Position numbers and translations under genes: made by a program. This document shows positions 60,089 through 64,000 of a DNA stretch of 64,000 bases, piece by piece. Origin of the DNA: CAYUPI01 sp964446585 (GTDB lineage Bacteria > Verrucomicrobiota > Verrucomicrobiia > Limisphaerales > UBA8199); contig CAYUPI010000005.1 of assembly GCA_964446585.1 (NCBI GenBank), positions 124,001-188,000 on the forward strand. Direction: 5' to 3'. Each line of letters begins with the position of its first letter. The first letter of the stretch is position 1. The notes under the pieces are model-generated. The model searched no databases and had not been told where the DNA came from. It saw only the letters and a list, made by a program, of their open reading frames with translations.

Positions 60089-61138
60089 GTGAGTGAGAAT
60101 TTGCCCAGCGTGACTGTCTTGATCCCGGCGCGCCCCGACCAGGCTGAAATCAAAGCAGTGACCGCCAGCCGCGCCCTGGACTACCCGCGCGAGAAGTTGG
60201 AGATTCTCGTGGCGCGCGGCAGGCAACCCTCCGTTCAGCGGAACGCGGGACTCAATGCCGCGCGCGGCGAGTTGATTTATTTTCTGGACGATGATTCGGT
60301 GCCGCCGACGTCGAACCTCCGACTGGTCGTCGCTCACTTCGCCGCTCCTGAAGTCAAAATGGTCGGCGGTCCGAACTGTTGTCCGCCGGAAGCGCCGGGG
60401 TTGGAGCAGGTGTTCGCGCTGGTGTTGGGCAGTTGGCTGGCGTTCGGGCCGAGCCGCGCGCGCTACACGCGGGTCGGCCGGAAGCGTGAAACGAGCGAAA
60501 AAGAACTCATCCTGTGCAACCTGGTCGCGCGCCGCAACTCGCTCCTTGAGTTGGGCGGGTTCAACGAGGCGCTCTATCCGAACGAGGAGAATGCGCTGAT
60601 GGACGAACTGCAAAAGCGCGGGGGCAGGCTAATTTACGATCCGGAGTTTTTCGTCTATCGCCGGCCCCGCCCCAGCCTGAAGGCCTTTGCGAAAATGCTC
60701 CAGACCTATGGCCGCGGCCGGGCTGAGCAATTCCGCTTGCATCCGACGCCGGGCTCGGCGCTGAATTTTGTTCCTCCGCTATTTTGTCTGTACTTGTTGG
60801 CCGTGCTCGCGTGCTGGCTGGTGGGGCCGTTTCTGCCCGGTCTTGCATCCTCCCGACTCGTCGTCCTGATTCCTTCAACGCTCTATGCCCTGCTGGTGCT
60901 GGGGCAAGCCGCGGCTTTGGCCACCCGCGGCCACCTGGTCCGGAGCCTCGCGGCAATCCCAATGATAGTCCTCTCGCACCTCCTGTATGGAGTCGGCTTC
61001 TGGCGCGGTTTGTTCACCAAATTCAAACCGGTGGAGCAGCGAAGAATCCAGGCGCAAGTCGTGCTCGAAACAGTGGCTCCAAACACCCATGAAGCTCCGG
61101 GCCTGGACCAAAGCGATCCAGCAGTGCGCCGATCCTAA
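60089..61138 (+). CDS. Family 2 glycosyltransferase with C-terminal membrane helices
   Basis: The 349-residue protein starts with a GT-A fold (SVTVLIPARPDQAEI). The nucleotide-sugar Asp region is at YFLDDDSVPP (DDD, the DxD equivalent). There is an acceptor-side region NEENALMDELQKRGG with the ED-like acidic pair, and a C-terminal block of about four membrane helices (NFVPPLFCLYLLAVLACWLVGPFL and later). It probably adds a sugar to an envelope polysaccharide or lipid. The GTG at 60089 is preferred to the ATG at 60047, which lies in the heptamer repeat. Its end overlaps glnE by 50 bases. Confidence 0.82.
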   Translation: MSENLPSVTVLIPARPDQAEIKAVTASRALDYPREKLEILVARGRQPSVQRNAGLNAARGELIYFLDDDSVPPTSNLRLVVAHFAAPEVKMVGGPNCCPPEAPGLEQVFALVLGSWLAFGPSRARYTRVGRKRETSEKELILCNLVARRNSLLELGGFNEALYPNEENALMDELQKRGGRLIYDPEFFVYRRPRPSLKAFAKMLQTYGRGRAEQFRLHPTPGSALNFVPPLFCLYLLAVLACWLVGPFLPGLASSRLVVLIPSTLYALLVLGQAAALATRGHLVRSLAAIPMIVLSHLLYGVGFWRGLFTKFKPVEQRRIQAQVVLETVAPNTHEAPGLDQSDPAVRRS

Positions 61139-64000
61139 GCGCTGCCGGCATTTTTTGGACCTGCTGGCGACGACCAGTGCCGGTCCCGCGGTGCAGCAGG
61201 CATCGGCCGAGCAAGCGCGGATGCTCGCGGCACTCCTCAGTGGTTCCCACGCTTTGAGCGCGTTGCTAATCGGTCATCCCGATTGGCTGTCATCAGTGGA
61301 TCCGGAGGCGCTCCGTTTCCCTCGCCGGAAACAAGGGCTGCTCAAAGAAGTCCAGACCTGGCTGGAACCGCTGTTGCAAAAGCGCGAATTCGGAGCGGCG
61401 CTCGCGCGCGTGCGGCAATTCAAGGAGCGCGAGCGTCTGCGCATCGGCTCGCGCGACCTAGCAAGGCCGGGTCATCCGGAGGAAATCACGCAGGAAATCT
61501 CTGATCTCGCTGATGTCTGCCTGGAAAGTGTTTGGCGGATTTGCTGGTTGCAATTGACCGAGCGCCATGGTCAGCCCTGGCACCAGGATGCCAGAGGGCG
61601 GTGGCAGCCAACGGCCGCCTCTGTCATTGGCCTCGGCAAGCTGGGCGGCGAGGAACTGAATTACAGCTCGGACGTGGACGTGATTTTTGTCTATGAGGAG
61701 GAAGGAAATGTCTTTAAGGAACGCCCGGGAAACCTTGAAGACGTCCCCTCACCCCAACCCTCTCCCCGGGGGAGAGGGAGAAGCTCCCGCGCTCCTGGGC
61801 AATCTATCGCAGCAACTCGAGCGACGCTGACCAATCACCAGTTTTTCAACCGGCTGGCCGAGGCGTTTGTCGCCGAGGTGACGCGGCTGGCGCCCGAAGG
61901 AATGCTTTATCGGATCGATGTGCGGTTGCGGCCCGAAGGGGATGCCGGCCCGCTCAGCCGGTCGCTGGCCGGTTACGAGAATTACTATGCGCAATGGGGC
62001 CAGACCTGGGAACGAATGATGTTAATCAAGGCGCGCCCGGTGGCCGGCGATCACGGGCTGGCGGCCGAATTCCTCGAAATGGTACAACCGTTCCGCTATC
62101 CGCGCTCGATCAATGAGAACGTGCTGCGTGAAGTCGCAGCGATGAAACGGCGGATTGAAAATGAAGTCGTCAGGGCAGGGGAGCTGGAACGAAACGTCAA
62201 ATTGGGCCGCGGCGGCATCCGGGAAATTGAATTCATCGCGCAGGCGTTCCAATTGCTGCACGCCGGACGCCAGCCATTTCTTCAAGGGACCCAAACCTTG
62301 CCGTGCCTTCGGAAGCTCGTGCAGTACGAGCTGCTCGGTTCCGATGAGGCCCGGTTGTTGGTCCAGGCCTATCGCTTCCTGCGCGACCTCGAGCATCGCC
62401 TGCAAATGGATCACGATCTCCAGACCCACACTGTTCCCGCCGACCATGCCACGCGCGAGCGGCTGGCGAAACTGATGGGACTTCCGACGTTGAAGGCGTT
62501 CGAGACGGCCTACCGGGAGCATACGCGTCACGTTCGTCGGCTTTTCGACAAGGCCTTGAAGGCCGAAGTTCCCAGGAGTGAAAACGGCTCAGAATTCCCG
62601 CGCGAGTTCCAAGGCGCGGAGGAGGAATGGAAGAAAATCCTGGCTGATCATGGTTTCAAAGACATTGACAGTGCGTTTCGCGTGCTGCGCGAGTTCGTCG
62701 AGGGTCCGGGGTACGTGCATGTCTCGCCGCGCACGAAGGAACTGGCGTGCCAATTATTGCCGAGGCTGTTCGGCCTGTGCCGTGGACGGCAGCGGCGGGT
62801 GGTCCGCGAGCAACGCATGAATGCTGGCGATCAAGGATTGACTGCGCCGCTCTCGGATCCGGATCGAGTTGTGACTCGGCTGGACAGTTTCATCGCCGCC
62901 TACGGCGCGCGCGCAACCCTCTTTGAAATGTGGAACAGCAACCCGGCGATCTTCGAGTTGCTCGTGCTCTTGTTCGACCGGTCAGAATTTCTCGCGGAGC
63001 GGGCGATTCGCACGCCTGACCTCGTGGACGAGCTGGTCACGAGCGGCCGCTTGCGCCAGCGCAAATCGGCGGAAGAAACCTTGCGGGACTTGCGGCATGG
63101 CCTGGCCGATGCAGACCAGCATCAGTGGCTGCGCCGGTACCATCAGGCGGAACTCATACGCGTCGGGCTGCGCGATATCCTCGGCCTGGCCGAGTTCGAG
63201 CAGTACCTCAGCGAATTGTCCGCGCTGGCGGATGCCTGCCTCCAATACGCGCTTCAAGTCGTGCTGCGCAAGTATCGCCTGGCGAAGCCGCCGTTTGCGA
63301 TTATCGGCCTGGGCAAGCTCGGCGGTCAGGAAATCGATTACGGTTCAGATCTGGACATTGTTTTCGTGGCCGATTCGAAAGCAAAGAACCTGCCGCGGCT
63401 CGCCCGCCTGGCCATCGAAGTGCTCGATCTGCTTTCGACACGCACCCCGGACGGCCTTGTCTTCCACACCGACGCGCGCCTCCGGCCCGACGGCGAGAAA
63501 GGCCTGCTGGTCAATACATCGAAGGCCTTCGCGGAATATTACCGCCAGCGCGCGCAGCTCTGGGAGATTCAGTCCCTGACGCGTGTGCGGCCGGTAGCCG
63601 GCGACCCGGTGGTGGGTGAGCGATTTCGCGAATTGGCGGCCAACCTCGCCAGCTTCAAGGCTCCGGCTCAGCCGCCGGCTGCCTATGCCTCGGACTGGAA
63701 GCAACGAATCCACCAAATGCGAATGCGGATCGAGAAGGAGCGAACGCCGCCCGGAAAAGACGAGTTGGCAATCAAGACTGGGCGGGGCGGACTGATGGAC
63801 GCGGAGTTCATCGCGCAAGTCCTGAGCCTGGAGAACGGCTGGCAAGAGCCCAACACCTTGGCCGCGTTGCTGCGAGCCAGAACAGCCGGCGTTTTGCCTA
63901 GAGCCGATGAGTTAATCGAGGCTTACCGAAGGCTCCGCGGGATTGAGGGCATCCTCCGCCGCTGGAGTTATGAGGGCGAGACGGTGTTGCCCGATGATCC
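61089..64000 (+). CDS. glnE: Bifunctional glutamine-synthetase adenylyltransferase/deadenylylase (partial)
   Basis: GlnE modifies glutamine synthetase to match nitrogen status. The frame is open from ATG 61089 to the window end (970 codons seen; the C-terminus is missing). Two nucleotidyltransferase domains are visible: VIGLGKLGGEELNYSSDVDVIFVY at about 178 and IIGLGKLGGQEIDYGSDLDIVFV at about 738. These carry the G-S-D-x-D active-site patterns of the deadenylylase (N) and adenylylase (C) halves, each followed by LRPEG/LRPDG and GRGGIREIEF/GRGGLMDAEF. Residues about 219-232 (VPSPQPSPRGRGRS) derive from an in-frame repeat. It overlaps the glycosyltransferase by 50 bases. Confidence 0.95.
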   Translation, partial: MKLRAWTKAIQQCADPKRCRHFLDLLATTSAGPAVQQASAEQARMLAALLSGSHALSALLIGHPDWLSSVDPEALRFPRRKQGLLKEVQTWLEPLLQKREFGAALARVRQFKERERLRIGSRDLARPGHPEEITQEISDLADVCLESVWRICWLQLTERHGQPWHQDARGRWQPTAASVIGLGKLGGEELNYSSDVDVIFVYEEEGNVFKERPGNLEDVPSPQPSPRGRGRSSRAPGQSIAATRATLTNHQFFNRLAEAFVAEVTRLAPEGMLYRIDVRLRPEGDAGPLSRSLAGYENYYAQWGQTWERMMLIKARPVAGDHGLAAEFLEMVQPFRYPRSINENVLREVAAMKRRIENEVVRAGELERNVKLGRGGIREIEFIAQAFQLLHAGRQPFLQGTQTLPCLRKLVQYELLGSDEARLLVQAYRFLRDLEHRLQMDHDLQTHTVPADHATRERLAKLMGLPTLKAFETAYREHTRHVRRLFDKALKAEVPRSENGSEFPREFQGAEEEWKKILADHGFKDIDSAFRVLREFVEGPGYVHVSPRTKELACQLLPRLFGLCRGRQRRVVREQRMNAGDQGLTAPLSDPDRVVTRLDSFIAAYGARATLFEMWNSNPAIFELLVLLFDRSEFLAERAIRTPDLVDELVTSGRLRQRKSAEETLRDLRHGLADADQHQWLRRYHQAELIRVGLRDILGLAEFEQYLSELSALADACLQYALQVVLRKYRLAKPPFAIIGLGKLGGQEIDYGSDLDIVFVADSKAKNLPRLARLAIEVLDLLSTRTPDGLVFHTDARLRPDGEKGLLVNTSKAFAEYYRQRAQLWEIQSLTRVRPVAGDPVVGERFRELAANLASFKAPAQPPAAYASDWKQRIHQMRMRIEKERTPPGKDELAIKTGRGGLMDAEFIAQVLSLENGWQEPNTLAALLRARTAGVLPRADELIEAYRRLRGIEGILRRWSYEGETVLPDD
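61745..61780. repeat. CCCTCACCCCAACCC repeat element inside glnE
   Basis: CCCCTCACCCCAACCCTC followed by TCCCC-GGGGGAGAGGGAG matches the element at 8082-8116, including its inner hairpin. It is read in frame as PSPQPSPRGRG in a loop just after the first active-site strand of glnE. Confidence 0.93.

Overview
The window is a GC-rich bacterial chromosome segment. Several traits together suggest a Verrucomicrobiota lineage (Limisphaerales/Pedosphaera-like): a prepilin-like gene with the FTLIELLVV leader, BNR and PQQ-propeller exoproteins, an M56 peptidase-secretin fusion beside BlaI, a System II cytochrome c maturation locus, a PmoA-like protein next to a Gfo/Idh/MocA oxidoreductase, S23-type four-helix-bundle proteins, and abundant 7-8 bp intergenic microrepeats. 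The assignment is inference; no rRNA gene is present.

The most distinctive part is a complete small integron at about 2592-6275. A plus-strand integron integrase carrying the IntI-specific insert lies divergent from five minus-strand gene cassettes. Five attC sites can be folded by eye, each an imperfect palindrome with unpaired bases on one arm and RYYYAAC/GTTRRRY ends. The R'' box of a cassette matches the first bases of that same cassette exactly in four of five cases, which is the expected mark of recombination. An 18-bp perfect inverted repeat sits between the first cassette and intI. Left of the array lie a PQQ-propeller protein, a GNAT acetyltransferase and an SRPBCC protein.

From 6.3 to 25 kb are mainly housekeeping and transport genes: an SSS symporter, CorA, a PAS histidine kinase, a YgjP-type peptidase with a doubled S23-like protein, a SurA-like isomerase followed by PdxA, an RlmI-like methyltransferase, NDH-2, Zwf, RpoD and PutA. 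A possible structured RNA lies upstream of putA. From 25 to 38 kb there is a patch of decay, with a frameshifted cyclase-family gene, a prepilin gene with TGA at a Trp position, and a VOC gene with TGA at a Trp position. Intact genes there are a BNR exoprotein, an M48 peptidase, a response regulator, glpK-glpF, a DksA-like protein and an MgtA-type ATPase.

From 38 to 54.5 kb are a GH97 glycosidase, a 1337-residue M56-secretin fusion with its BlaI regulator and a palindromic operator, a VapC-like/antitoxin pair, a lipoprotein-ResB-CcsA operon and secA. From 54.5 to 64 kb are a putative catabolic group (PmoA-like, MocA-like, fucose-isomerase-like), an intact tRNA-Ala(GGC), a hicBA module closed off by a decayed 3'-half copy of that tRNA, a glycosyltransferase and the start of glnE.

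Repeats are woven into genes. A palindromic element with 15-18 bp arms (TGTAGGAGCCGACGT) is inserted in frame in putA and supplies the C-terminus and stop of the first gene. A second element (CCCTCACCCCAACCC type) is in frame in glnE. Hepta- and octamer microrepeats supply the stop codons of two further genes.
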